Positions 33,656 through 45,100 of a stretch of 64,000 nt of DNA are shown here, one piece after another. The DNA is from Phycomyces nitens. Lineage: Eukaryota; Mucoromycota; Mucoromycetes; Mucorales; Phycomycetaceae. Each line of letters begins with the position of its first letter. Position 1 is the first letter of the stretch. The stretch is from contig JAHRBC010000001.1 of assembly GCA_022702545.1 (NCBI GenBank), forward strand, positions 62,001-126,000. The letters are read 5' to 3'. The translations under genes and the position numbers were made by a program. The notes under the pieces were generated by a model. The model was not told where the DNA came from and searched no databases. It saw nothing but the letters and a program-made list of their open reading frames with translations.

Positions 33656-36600
33656 ATACTTGCGGATCATTTGCTTGATTGTACCATTGAGACGCTCGCA
33701 TTTTCCATTGGTTCTTGGGTGAAAAGCAGAGGTCAGGCGGTGGGTTACTTTGAGGCAGGCGAGGTAAGAGGCGACGAGCTTGCTGGTGAAATTTGCACCA
33801 CGGTCAGTCAAAATTTTGGCAGGACAACCAAAACGCATCACAATCTCTTTGTGGATGAAATCGGCCACAGCTTCAGCAGACGCCACAGGTACAGCCCGTG
33901 CAATTGGCCAATTCGTGGTGTAGTCTACCGCTACTAACAGCCAACGATTGCCTTTTTGCATGGTGGGGAGTCGGCCAACAAAATCGAGGTGCCAACGCTG
34001 GAATGCACTAGGGACCTTCAGGGGATGCATCTCATCATGGTGATTACCATCTTTTCTTGCGTTTAGCTGGCATTCTGGACAAGTACTCAGCCATTCCTTG
34101 ATATCTGTACGCATGGTTGGCCACCAGTGACGGGACTTGAAGAGATCAACCATTGTTGTGAATCCTGAGTGGCCAAAACCATTATGGTAATTCTGGATTG
34201 TATCGGCTCGGTGGGCAAAAGGGAGGAAAGGCACATCTTTCGACTCCGTCTCGTTGATCTTCACCTTACGGAACACCTTACCACTACAGACAACAAATTG
34301 GGCACGGTTCTTTTCAACGATACCACAAGCTTCTTGTGGGACTTGGTCAGGCTTGAACACATAGAATGTCGGCCAGTCTGATGCATGAGTGAGTGGTGTG
34401 GCATACAAGTACTCGGGTTCCAAGGATTCAGGATCACAGTTACTTTCTGGACCACCACAGCAGGACAAAGCATTGGGCACGTCGTTTTCTTTACCGGGCT
34501 TGTATTGTATATCTGGGGCGTACAGCTCAAGCTTGGCAATCCAACGAACGAGGCGTGGTGTCGGTGTGATCTGTGCACGGAAATACTTCAAGGGCAGGTG
34601 ATCCGAGAATACAGTATACGGGCAGCCATCAATCAGACATCTCCAGGTCCGAAGTGCATGTATAATGCCAAGAAGTTCGCGCTCCTGAGCCGGATAGGAT
34701 TGCTCTGCTCTGGAGAACTTCTTGGATTCGAATGCCAATGGGTGCCATGAACCATCATCACCTTCTTGCAGTAAAACGGCGCCTACACCAAAGTCGGATG
34801 CATCTGTTTTGATCTTGTATGGCCTGTGCACGTTGGGCACCTGCAGGACTGGTGGAGAGATCAACTTTTCCTTAATCAGCTCAAAGCTGTCCTGGCATTC
34901 TTTCGTCCAAACGATTGATCTTCGCTTGGTGCCAGTACCCTTGGTAAGATTGGTCAGCGGTGACGCCATGCTTGCATAACCTGGGATGAACTGGCGGTAG
35001 TGCTGGGCCAAACCACAGAACTGGTGGACTTCTTGCACATTGGTGGGCACAGGCCAGTCTTTCACTGCTTTGACCTTGTGGGGGGCAGGAAGGATTCCCT
35101 GGGCGGAGATCTGGAAACCCACAAAGATCAGTTCCTTCTTATTGAACTCGCATTTCTTGAGGTTGGCAACTAGCTTTGCTTCTTGGAGCAGCTTCAAGAC
35201 ATGGCGGACGTGTTGCTTGTGCTCAGACTCTGTCTTACTGAAGATGAGGATGTCATCCAAGTAGACCAAAGCAAAGTCATCCAGGCAATCGCCAAGTACT
35301 CGGTTCATCAGACTTTGGAATGTGGGCGGTGCATTGGTCAAGCCAAAAGGGAGAACCAGAAACTCGTACTGACCATAACGGGTATTAAATGCTGTTTTTG
35401 GAACATCAGATGGTTGGATACGCACTTGGTGGTACCCGCTCTTGAGGTCAAGACTTGTGAAATGGGCGGAACCACGTAGGCGCTCCAGGCATTCGTCGAT
35501 TCGCAGGAGAGGATGGTTATTGCGGACTGTCACCTTGTTAAGCGCATGGTAGTCTATGCACATGCGCATTGCACCGTCCTTCTTCTTTACAAATAATACT
35601 GGGGCACCCCAGGGAGAAGCACTTGGTCGGATCAACTTTAAATCGAGTAACTCTTTCAACTGACGCTTCAGTTTATCCAGCTCCAGAGGGCTCATCTTGA
35701 ACGGCGGCCTGTTGATTGGTCTGGCGCCTTCCGTGTCAATTACATGTCTTACGTTGCAATCAGGAGGCAGGCCAGGCAACTCGTCTTTAAACACATTGGG
35801 GAATTCTTGCACCAGGTTTTCCCAACCAGCTTCGGCGAACACCTTCTCCACGTCTTCCTTCATGTATAGCAAGAAGCTATCGGTACCGTCTTCTCTTGTC
35901 AACTTGCTTGCTTGCTTGTGCGATATCAAATAATTCAGGCATGAGGAAGTGGTCTGTGTGGTGTGCGGCATCAAGGAAAAAGTCTTATCCGCTTGTCTCA
36001 GTGTCCAACTGTCGGTGTTCCAATCTGGAACAGGCTTGGCTTGCTGTAACCAAGTACGGCCAAGGATCATGTCAAACTTCATGGGAAAGACAAAGGCCTC
36101 TACGGTATCTTGATAACTGTTAAGGGAGATTGACATGATGACCTTACGGCTAATGCGGGTGCGATGTCCATTGGCGGTTTCTACTTCACGGCCTTGGACT
36201 GGAATTACAGTTTCGGCCAGTTCAGCTGTCTCTGGTGTCACATAATTGGCGCTTGCACCACTGTCAATAAGGACTTGCAGGGTTCTTTCTTGGCTGACGG
36301 CCTTATACAGGGGGAGGTCTGTGCTAATTGAAGCATTTAACTGGTCTAGGTGTACCAAGTCTTGGCTATCAATTTCACTACTCTCAACATTGCTCTTGGT
36401 TACCACTTCGGGGACAATAGTATACTGGGAAGGAAGATCTTTATTAACATGTTCTTTATAGTTTACATCTACTTTGTTATTAATTACATCCCTAGATTCT
36501 TGATGTTCGTCATGGTACTGCAACTGTTCGGGACTGTTGCGGTTCATGCTACGCATACGTTCCTCGTCTAGGCGGCGGAAGGCAGATATGCGCTCTCGGC

Positions 36601-36703
36601 AGTTACGGCGGATATGGCCCAACTTGCCACACCAGAAACACTTGCGATCTCCTTGGCTGGAACCTTGCGAAGAGCTTTGACCATTGCGCTGCGACGAGCG
36701 TGG
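33656..36703 (-). CDS. pol: Gypsy-3 pol (truncated in integrase)
   Basis: Begins after a single TAA (36704-36706) in the same frame as gag. It contains a CCHC knuckle (CFWCGKLGHIRRNC), retropepsin (LIDSGASANYVTP), RT with LVYLDDILIFSK, RNase H (IKTDASDFGVGAVLLQ, TVFSDHLPLKYF), and an integrase with its zinc finger (HSGF...CPECQLN). The core follows with D in WHLDFVGRLP, D in LTDRGANFTSK and E in NGKCERLNGT. It stops matching at IRKYH, where CACTA-1 copy B begins, so the C-terminal DNA-binding part is lost. No other stop is visible over almost 1,000 codons, so the truncation and the single TAA are the main defects. Confidence 0.92.
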
Positions 36704-37693
36704 TTAGTAGTTTGATCTACCAAACCCCCTCCCCTCCATAGCATCGAGGTCCATTGGTGTGGGACCATCGTTGCACGAGTAGTCGGGAACGACCATGCGA
36801 GGAGCAGGTTGGGTGGGATGGCGGGCACTGTCAAAGGCTAGGGCAGCACGGACAGCATCTTCAAGGCCAAAAGGGTCCTTTGTGACCACGTGGGAACGGA
36901 CATCATTGCGGAGACCGTTGGTGAAACGGTCAACAGCTTCATCATCAGTCATCCCGGGGATTTCCAACTTGATGTCATAGAAGGCATCAACAAAAACTTC
37001 CACAGACGAAGTCTGGCGCAGGGCGGACATACGGGCACGGGCTTGGCAGGCAGACTGGACAGGACAGAATTCTCGGTTAAGGCATTCCTTGAACGTAGCC
37101 CAAGTCTCAGTGGTGCAGTCTGAGTCTTCGATGCGACGCCACCAAGTGTCGGCACGACCACGAAGCAAGGTAACAGCATAAGTAGTCCATTGAGCAGCAG
37201 GGAGAGCTGTTATGGCAGCATAACGTTCAATGGAACGAAGCCAACCATCAATAGCGGTGGCTGAATGCTCACCAGCATAAACCTCTGGTTCCTTGGCACG
37301 GCGGACAGGGGCCTTGGTGGTCATGGCATTTTGAAAAGCCAGAGTCATGGCTTCGATCATGGCAGCCATATTGGTGGGACTGATGGGATTTTCGGGTGTA
37401 CCAGGGGGAAGCATGGGAGTGGGTACGTTTTGCGGGGATGTTTCAAAGGAAACCAAATTGGGATCGGCGCGCCTAATCAAACGAGTAGCAGTAGCGCAGG
37501 TGTGTATATCAAAGGCTGCTTCCTGAGACGGGGTCAATTCCAGGCGTTGTTTGGCAGGGACAACAGGAACACAGCAGGAGGCAGAAAAACCTTCTTTCAG
37601 ATGGGCAGGGAGAAGTGCAAGGACTTTCTCTTCGATTTCGATTTTTTTGAGTAAATCAAATGGGATAACAGTATGGTCAGAGGAATTGTTCAT
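36704..37693 (-). CDS. gag: Gypsy-3 gag
   Basis: 329 codons from ATG 37693. The capsid-type region shows YAGEHSATAIDGWLRSIERY, VTLLRGRADTWWRRI and FKECLNREFCP, followed by MSALRQTSSVEVF and MTDDEAVDRFTNGL. It ends GRSNY-TAA. The zinc knuckle lies downstream of that TAA in the same frame, so the stop is either a nonsense mutation in one long gag-pol frame or a read-through site. Start codon choice: first ATG, immediately next to a possible primer-binding sequence. Confidence 0.82.
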   Translation of the reverse strand: MNNSSDHTVIPFDLLKKIEIEEKVLALLPAHLKEGFSASCCVPVVPAKQRLELTPSQEAAFDIHTCATATRLIRRADPNLVSFETSPQNVPTPMLPPGTPENPISPTNMAAMIEAMTLAFQNAMTTKAPVRRAKEPEVYAGEHSATAIDGWLRSIERYAAITALPAAQWTTYAVTLLRGRADTWWRRIEDSDCTTETWATFKECLNREFCPVQSACQARARMSALRQTSSVEVFVDAFYDIKLEIPGMTDDEAVDRFTNGLRNDVRSHVVTKDPFGLEDAVRAALAFDSARHPTQPAPRMVVPDYSCNDGPTPMDLDAMEGRGFGRSNY

Positions 37694-37706
37694 TCAGCTA
37701 CCAATT

Positions 37707-38053
37707 GTCAAGTCTCGACTGGGTGTATCTTGCTAATGCTTGACTTAGATGAGTTTTGCAATAGATCACCACCAACTAGGACGTTTAGGATAAATAGGAA
37801 TATAGAGAATTGAATGCCTTTTTATTGATACAAATCGTTGTAGTATTTATACAGATTTTATAAGTGAAACTATCTAAACTAATTACTTTTTACTCAAGAT
37901 ACATTGGTTATCTCTTTATGAGAGGCAATGAGAATATGTCTTGGTTTTACAAAAAGGGGAACCAATCGGTATAACCTTGAAGACATATGTTAAAAGCATT
38001 ACTGATTGGGTACCTGATTATCTGGGTTATTATTCGCTATGTCAACTCTGACA
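37707..38053 (-). repeat. Gypsy-3 5' LTR (approximate borders)
   Basis: On + it begins TGTCAAGTCTCGAC after TACCAAT and may end CTCTGACA, giving TGTCA/TGACA inverted ends. On the minus strand it has TATAAAT-like and CAATAAAAAGG signals near 37825-37865. No second copy is present, so the borders are inferred. Confidence 0.55.
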
Positions 38054-38098
38054 TAAGCACAACACCTATATCAGGAATGACAAATGACAAAACATAAC

Positions 38099-38105
38099 AA
38101 AAAAA
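38099..38105 (-). terminator. Possible Pol III terminator
   Basis: A run of seven T on the minus strand, about 40 nt past the tRNA 3' end. Confidence 0.45.
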
Positions 38106-38143
38106 TATACTCCAAATCTCTGATTATTGTGAGGTATTGTGGA

Positions 38144-38217
38144 TGCCCACTACAGGGGTCGAACCTGTGGCCTTGGCGTTATTAGCACCACGCTCTAACC
38201 AACTGAGCTAAGCGGGC
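38144..38217 (-). tRNA. tRNA-Ile (anticodon AAU)
   Basis: 74 nt without an intron. Acceptor GCCCGCT pairs with AGTGGGC, D stem GCTC/GAGC, anticodon stem TGGTG/CGCCA with loop CTAATAA (AAT), T stem ACAGG/CCTGT with TTCGACC. A and B boxes are intact. CCA is not encoded. Its 5' end is at 38217, and LTR5 starts 10 bp upstream of it. Confidence 0.95.
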
Positions 38218-38227
38218 GGGCATACTG

Positions 38228-39162
38228 TGACACGGTGTGTTGTGGTGTTGTCGGCCTCAGTCGCAACCCGATTTTTGGGCCGTTTTGGGTAGCCAAGGTC
38301 ACTGACGGTGCAGGTAGTCGTGACGTGGTCCTCAATTTATTTCATTTGCCGACGGCGGGCGAAGACCTTTGCACCTTTTCCCTTTGACATTTTTTTTTCT
38401 TGTCTCTAAATTTTTCTAATTTTTCCTTAACAAAACCTTTTCCCCTTTCTTTCGATTTCCACTCACACTAAAATTTAGTGTTGTGTTTTGTTGTACACTT
38501 CTTTAACAATTTTGGTAAAGAATCTCTCGTTAGTCAAGTCTACAAATCTCCCAACAATTTTCTCATTTATTTAGTTTTATTATTATTTTTATTTTTATTG
38601 ATTCTATTCTATCCAATCTTCTGTCAACTCTTCCGTATGTTATTTTATGATTTCATACAACATCTTTCTATTATTTTATCGTATATTATTTTATCCAACA
38701 ATTAGTATAAATATCTCAAAATCAAACACTCAATAAACAAGGTCGAATTCTGATACAAGTTTCTTCTCTGACAAAGTTGTCTGAATCCTTATTCTTTCTT
38801 GTGAATTTCTTCCGTTATATTTTGTTTCTTACCAAGTCTTCGTGGAAGATTGGTTGTTCTTTATATTTTTATTTGTACTAGTCAAGTCTTCTTGGAAGAT
38901 TGACTACCCCCTTTTTTTTTATTCTCATTTGTATCCCTGTGCTGTATTTCGTTATTGATTCACCTGTGGTGAAGTTAATATCATATATTTGTATCCATCC
39001 TATTTGTATCCCCTTTTTGCTCTCACTTTTGTGAAAGCATTTCTTATTCCTGTCCTTGTAGTCACTTTGGTAACAAAGCGACTATCTTATTTACACCCGT
39101 TTCCTCCTTTTCGAACCTATTCTTCCTCCATTCCGGATTTCGATCCATATTACTACCCGTAC
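38228..39162 (+). repeat. LTR5, first part, 10 bp upstream of the tRNA
   Basis: Starts TGACACGGTGTGTTGTGG (or at TGTGACACGG, 38226, directly after ATAC). TAGTATAAATATC near 38704 and CAATAAACAAGG near 38732 fit promoter and polyA signals. Interrupted by CACTA-3. It is a solo LTR of about 985 bp in total. Confidence 0.8.
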
Positions 39163-39191
39163 CACTGGAAAAACGGGCTTGATTACCAGTG

Positions 39192-39645
39192 CGGAAAGAT
39201 AAGTAAACAATAGTGTAATTACCTGAATTATGATAGACTCTACATATAATTCCGCTTGAGAACAACCTGGTCTTAGCTGCTAGCAGTATGTCGTGATAAT
39301 TGCTAGCATAATTATTGAAAGAGGTGCTGCAGCTGAGGTCCAGTAGCACTTTTGGCGGGTATATCTAATTAGGTTATGGGGGGATTAAGCATTTAAATGT
39401 GCGGTTCCGTTTTGAAAGAATCTATTTTGAGAGAATAACACTGTAGTATTTTACATCTTTACTACACTTTTTTCATCCTCATAGTGTAGTATTTAATCTT
39501 CTTTATTCTTTTTGACCAATAATATATCACCCATTATTTGATTTCCCATTTATAATTGATTGGTAATGTTTTACGTTTTTATTTTTATTAGAAAGAATAG
39601 AATGTTTCTAGGTTTAGGGTCTACTATTACGCCTATTCCTATGGC
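39192..39645. other. CACTA-3 left arm
   Basis: Non-coding; two GTGTAGTATTT words at 39441 and 39482 are the only repeat I notice. Confidence 0.4.
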
Positions 39646-40377
39646 CTAGCCGTTTCTACCCGGTTGCCTGCTGCTATTTGGATGGAATATTTTTCTACAT
39701 AAAAAATACCTGCAAAAATATGAATATCCAGTGATTTTTTGGGCTGCGGGAGTGTTCTGTAAAAGATAAAAGAAGTGTTAATGATATGGGGTACAAAGAG
39801 AAAATTTTTGTGTGTCAAAAGATACTTACATTGCAAGAGATGGGCAAGAGTGCGCAAAGGGGACTTGAATTGTAAGGCTGGATGGGCTGTGTGGCGGGTT
39901 TTACTATAAAAAGAGAATAAAAATTAATATGGGTGAACAGAGTGATGATATATTTAATTTACATACCAGGAGCCAAATGGGTTATCAAAGTAGGGGGCAT
40001 GGTGTGCAAAGGAAGCCCAAGTGAGTCTATAAAACACATAATAATTATTAATAAATAGTCTGAATAATATTTTAGATAAGTAAAAAGAGATTTATAAAGA
40101 ATATTACCTTTATGATTACAATCGCGAATGATGGAGGAGGCCGATGGCGTGAATAGAAAGGGCAGTCTACAATGGAATAGAGTCAGAGAGGGAACAAGTA
40201 TGATTGAAAGAAAAAATTTACCTGGTGCCGATGGCATCCTTACATAAGTTGTTTGGCCAATCTAAGAGAGAAAGTGAAAATAATTTTTATCATGATGATG
40301 GTACCAGTGAATGCGGCCAGTGAGTATTTGTCTAGATGGCCATTGTGGAAAGGATGAGTTGGAATGGGAGCGCACAT
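39646..40377 (-). CDS. Unrecognised small multi-exon gene of CACTA-3
   Basis: Six exons (40305-40377, 40222-40261, 40108-40166, 39967-40026, 39830-39903, 39646-39756) join in one frame of 139 codons including TAG. Borders are canonical: five GT-AG introns of 43-81 nt with donors such as GTAAGT and GTATGT, and phases match at each junction. The product is proline-rich (MCAPIPTHPFHNGHL, TMPPTLITHLAPV, ATQPIQPYNSSPL) with a basic Cys-containing tail (YFCRYFLCRKIF). A further 5' exon may end at 40430. I recognise no domain. It faces the element end, divergent from the accessory gene, like the small gene of CACTA-2. It could be a third element protein, a captured host gene fragment or a spliced RNA. 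Confidence 0.55.
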
Positions 40378-40672
40378 CTATGAAAAGAGATTACTTTGTG
40401 TGTATAAAGAGGTATAAAAAATGTCTTACCAGAGAAAGGCGCCGATATCAAAAAGCAAACAAAAGGAAAAATAAAGGGAACCAAAGAAAAAGGAGAGAGT
40501 CTGAAATTTTTTTCACCTTTGAAGCATGCTGCGGAAAGCATGATGGATTGAGCCCAAAAACAATATCAAGGCCGATTTGCATCTCAGTGCTTCAAGACAA
40601 TAGAGGAACATCTTTATAGTCATTCAAAATGCCTATATATAACGGCCTTTTTGATATTCAACCTCTCTTACC

Positions 40673-40706
<34 letters not shown>
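40673..40706 (+). repeat. CA microsatellite
   Basis: An uninterrupted CACACA tract of about 30 bp in the leader of the CACTA-3 accessory gene, followed by CTTACTTACTCACTCACC. Confidence 0.9.
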
Positions 40707-40707
<1 letters not shown>

Positions 40708-40817
40708 ACTTACTCACTCACCCAAACAGTTTTTGTACGTATATTATATTTATTTTTATTTCAATTGAACAAAAACTAATAATTATAATCGAAATATACT
40801 TTATCATATTCTAGAAA

Positions 40818-41983
40818 ATGGTTAACCAAAGAAGAACAATTGCTCCTCGTCCCACTCCTGCTGGTCCTACTTCTGCTCCTGCTCCTGACATGGAACAGAT
40901 TATGGCAAAGCTTTCCGAGATGGAAGGCAAAATGACAAACGTCGAAGTGCAAGTGGGGTCTGTAAAGGCTCAACTCAACGTTGTTGTGGCTGGTAATGCT
41001 TCAGCCATTAGAGCAATTGGTGCATTGGGTAGTGCCCATAACACTGCTCTTGTCAACTCTCCTGCCATTCCTGTTGCACCTGTTGCTCTTCTACCAGTTG
41101 TGCCAACCAAGCAGACAAACAACGATGTCTATGTAAGTAGCAAATTATATAGTATGTTATCAATTCATTATCTCATATACTGTGTCAGACGGCGATTCGC
41201 AAATATATGTGGAAGCCAAAGTTTTCGTCGAGAATAACTGCAGAGATCTTGGCAAACAATAACAAGCCAAGGTGGAATACAGACGTTCCTTTCAACCAAA
41301 GTCCAAACAAGGAGTTAGTTGTTAGGATTCTCAACTACTTGGAGCCCAAGTTTGAGAGCAAGGGAATGAGGAGAAGTGACTTGCACAAGAATCTTCACAC
41401 CAACTTCAGGAGCCAAAGTTCCAAAGACAAGAAGTCTTCTTCGGCAAAAGCTGCCGTGAACACTCGTTCAAGAAGGGCAAACCGTGCAGGCGAGGTAAGA
41501 TATACTTTAAATAACTAATAAATATTTAATATCAAAGAAGCAGTATTAACTGAGAATTTTAGAGCCATTCTCGGCGCTTGAATGCCTACCTTGACAATGA
41601 GGACGCAATCAATGAGATGATGGGCAAAGATTGTGCCAACATGATCATAAGGGAGGCAATGTCCGAGGGTGAATCTGATGTAGAGACATCTGAAAGTGGC
41701 ACCAAACGTGTCATCCGTACTGTTCGCCCAGGATGGAGAAGTGATGAGGTAAATAATAATAAGGCAATAACTGGGTTACGTGTCTGAATTGTTATATAAA
41801 ATATTAATACTTGTATTTCAGTTTAATAGACTCATCACTATTGTTGACTCTCATGTCCTTGATGGAATGGGTTTGCATTCCCATCAATTCTTGCCTCGGG
41901 TTTTTAAGAGTGTGTCAAACTCAGCGGCCCCAAATGACGTGGTTTCCCGCCTCCCACAGTGGGCTTTTAGAAACGATGTATAA
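40818..41983 (+). CDS. CACTA-3 accessory protein
   Basis: Four exons (40818-41132, 41189-41494, 41563-41748, 41822-41983), all phase 0, give 322 residues without a stop. The N terminus is Pro/Ala-rich, followed by a short coiled coil (MEQIMAKLSEMEGKMTNVEVQ). The middle has a W/R-rich block (KYMWKPKFSS) and a basic patch (SSKDKKSSSAKAA, RSRRANRAG). Exon 3 is acidic (MSEGESDVETSESG). The C terminus ends VVSRLPQWAFRNDV. Same order of parts as in the CACTA-2 accessory gene and similar in style to that of CACTA-1. Convergent with the transposase, 129 bp apart. Function unknown; a role in end binding like plant TnpA is a guess. Confidence 0.78.
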
Positions 41984-42111
41984 ATAAAGTTGTTGTTTAT
42001 ATTTTCTCACCCACTTCCCCAAGAACGTAATACCGTCAATATATATAAAGTATATTTTTGGTGCCTTAATTTTGGTTATCTTTAAAAGAAGAAGATATTT
42101 TTTATTTTATA

Positions 42112-45100
42112 TTAGGCACAGATTTTTTTTGGAAGAGGGATGACAAGCATCATTCTCTTATTAGTTCGAGTGATGTGCTCTCCAATGGCAACTTCTAACA
42201 AAATCCTGTGTACTGGCAAGATGCTGTTATGATCAGGCATGGAATATTCATTTTTGCAAACCTCAACACCTTCATCCTCACGCGATCTGTTAGAGGTTGT
42301 TGCAAACCATCTAACAAATGCGAATACATGTTGATTTTCATGAACCATGCGAGTCCAGTGGTTGGTACTAGTTGATGGCGGCGTGAACTTATGAATAAAG
42401 AGATATTGGATCTGGCCGGTATATGCGTTTACTGTCTGATCATTACTACCAACATATAACGCCTGTATATAGGATCCATGGTTGCCTAATCCATTTGCTC
42501 CACGGTAGACTTGGCCAAGTAGATCGATCGACTTCAACTTCGTTATTTGATCGTCTACAAATGAGAACCGAGAAGAAGCTTCCTGATAGCTGGTGAGTTC
42601 GGCGATGCCATATTGCTCTCTGTAGTAACTCAACAAATGAGGATAGTCTACATCCCCCATTGACGTTGTCTTTCCAAGTTGCAGAGGAAAGGCCGAGGAA
42701 GGAAGAGGTTCATTGCCATTAACAGAGATCTCTGGATTCAAGGAAGAGTCCAAGAAGTGCTGCAAGTTGAATCGGCGTTGGGTGTCTGGTACAGTGGCAG
42801 GTGAAAGGGTGGGTGAGGAGACGAGCTTGGCAAAGACAGAAGAGAATGGGATTTTACTGGAGTATCCAAGGACTGCTTGCACATAATCGGCCTTGTACGA
42901 TTCTTCAACAAAATTCCTCATATACGTTGCCTCAAAACTATCCTTTCTGTTAGTGCTCACGTTCTTTAGCAAACCATTGTATCGCTCGAACCCAAAGAGC
43001 CAATAGCCATACACTGGTCCAAAATCACGAATGGTCTCGCGAAGATGGAGGTGCAGATGCATATTGCAGGTGAGGACACTAGGAGGGTAAAGACGCTCGC
43101 ACTTTTGACAGAATTTCTCTAGGTAGTCATGGGCATCGTCAAGTTCTTCAAATGATAGGGATGGCTTTACAAGGAGACGGCAGGCATCGACAAAGTCCAT
43201 CCAGTTTCTGAACTTGTCATTGTTGAGAACATCTTTCAGCAAGACGGGAGAGTACGCCAGCACCCAGGACTTCCATTCGTCAGCTTTCATAAATGAAAAC
43301 CCTTTTCCAATTTTCGCTGTCAATGAACTGTACGAGGCTGGGAGAGTCATTTTCTTGGCGATTTGCTGCATGTCGTTCAGTTGTCCACTATTGATATCAC
43401 CACCAGCAATCCACTTTTCCATCATTCTCTTTGCCGTGCCCAGAAAGAGATTGTGCATGGGATCAATGATCGTTCCACGTACTAGATCAAAGTATCCAAG
43501 GCGATGCAGCTGCGACCATCGAACACCATTTTCGATCTCCAGCTGATGCCTTTCTGAGGGTGTACTAGCACTCTTCCACACCTCAGCATGCACCCTGTTT
43601 TCGACACCATGACGAATAGACCACTCCAGATAGTTGAAACCACGAAAGTCCACACTGCTTGTCCCAGCAAGACGACTGAATTGATGACTGCATTTATAGC
43701 AGGCGTTGGTGCTATTGTGGGATGTGAATCCGCTCGTTTTCCTGGCTGCTGGGATATCACATGCCACCATTAGGAGTGCAGCACGGACGGTTGCTCCAGA
43801 TCGATACTCAAAGGTTGGAATTGTCATTCCAACGTACAACTGCTCAAGGTCATCCACCAAAGGCTTGAGATAGCTGTTGATCTCATACGACTTGGGCTCC
43901 TTTGGTCCAGGCATTAGCCCAACCAAGACGACGTTCTCTGGCTTGAACCTTTCATCTCTGGGCAAGTTGTTGATTGCCAAATATATGGCACCAGAGGAGT
44001 GGGTGACACCATCGAAGGGCTGAAACCAGTCGATGTTGAGAGTCAACAGAAGAGAACGAGGGCGGGCAACAAATGAAAGACCATCACTGTCTTTCAACTC
44101 CTTCCACATCTTGCCATCGTAAACGTCACACATGGTGTCTGCCACCTTCAGCTCGTCGTTCCAGAGGCCGATCTTCTGCTCGAAACCAGGACGAAGAAAG
44201 AGAACCTTGAGTGCATCTTTGACGGACTGATACACAAAGATTTTCTTTGGAACCATGGCACCAGACGTCGACTTCTTTCTCAGCTCACAGTTACAAGTTA
44301 TGTTTGCGCCTATTTTCACAGAGCTACACAAGGGAGGAACGGAAATAGATTCTTCGTAGATCTGGTGGCAATCTGGGCAAGAAACGAATCGTTTGATATC
44401 TTTGGTGATATTGCTAAAACCCGTCATCTTCTGAAGACCAGCAAGACTTGTTGGTAGCTGAAAGTCTTGTTCATAAACCATCAAGAGCTCATTGACAAAC
44501 TGGATCAATACAACTGCGCCCTTGTTGACTGCATAACGGGATGCAAAAAGAACAACGAAAATGGCAATAGCCCTATGCACTGGATTTTCGGGCATACCAG
44601 GAGCACCAAAGGGTTCTGTTTTAAAAAAGGAAAATTATTAACACTCAATTTCGGCATGCTTCTTTATGATAGTTATTCAATACTGACCTTCGCCGTTGAA
44701 CTCCTCAACATCAATCTCCTCGACATCACTCTCTTCATTGTTGCCATTGTCGCTGTCATTGGCAATCTCGGTGTCATCGCCATTGACCTCATTGTCAGCC
44801 AAATCATCGTCAGACATCGGGACGGAATCCAAAAAGGTAGGTTGGCCTGACCGCCCATTGTTTCCATGGATTCAGATTCAAACATCGGGATTGCTACAAA
44901 TATGGAATAGATTAGTTTATTGCCCTTAAACTGGTTTTCAAATAAATATTTTTTACCCTCAACATCAACATCCATAATGACACTTTGTGTGCCTGAGGTT
45001 CAATTAAAGAATAATGGTTATTATTGCGCAGTAAATACAAAATTAATACATACTACTCTCAGTTTGTCCAGCCTCTTCAATTCTTGCTCTTTTGGCATGA

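Larger units (their letters stand above)
33656..38053 (-). mobile_element. Gypsy-3: Ty3/gypsy element on the minus strand, 3' part missing
   Basis: From right to left: LTR (about 37707-38053), gag (36704-37693) and protease-RT-RNase H-integrase (33656-36703), ending inside the integrase where copy B begins. The integrase C terminus and the other LTR are absent. It is unrelated in detail to elements A and B: gag and pol lie in one frame and the RT motif is YLDD. Confidence 0.88.

Noticed and set aside
37707..38143. Gypsy-3 as another tRNA-targeted insertion
   Set aside because: Its LTR lies on the 3' side of the tRNA, about 90 bp away, not at the Pol III start; the distance and orientation do not fit.
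40332..40541. Hydrophobic minus-strand frame of 69 codons near the CACTA-3 small gene
   Set aside because: Its frame does not join the downstream exons (it would run into TGA); it may only be 5' untranslated exon sequence.
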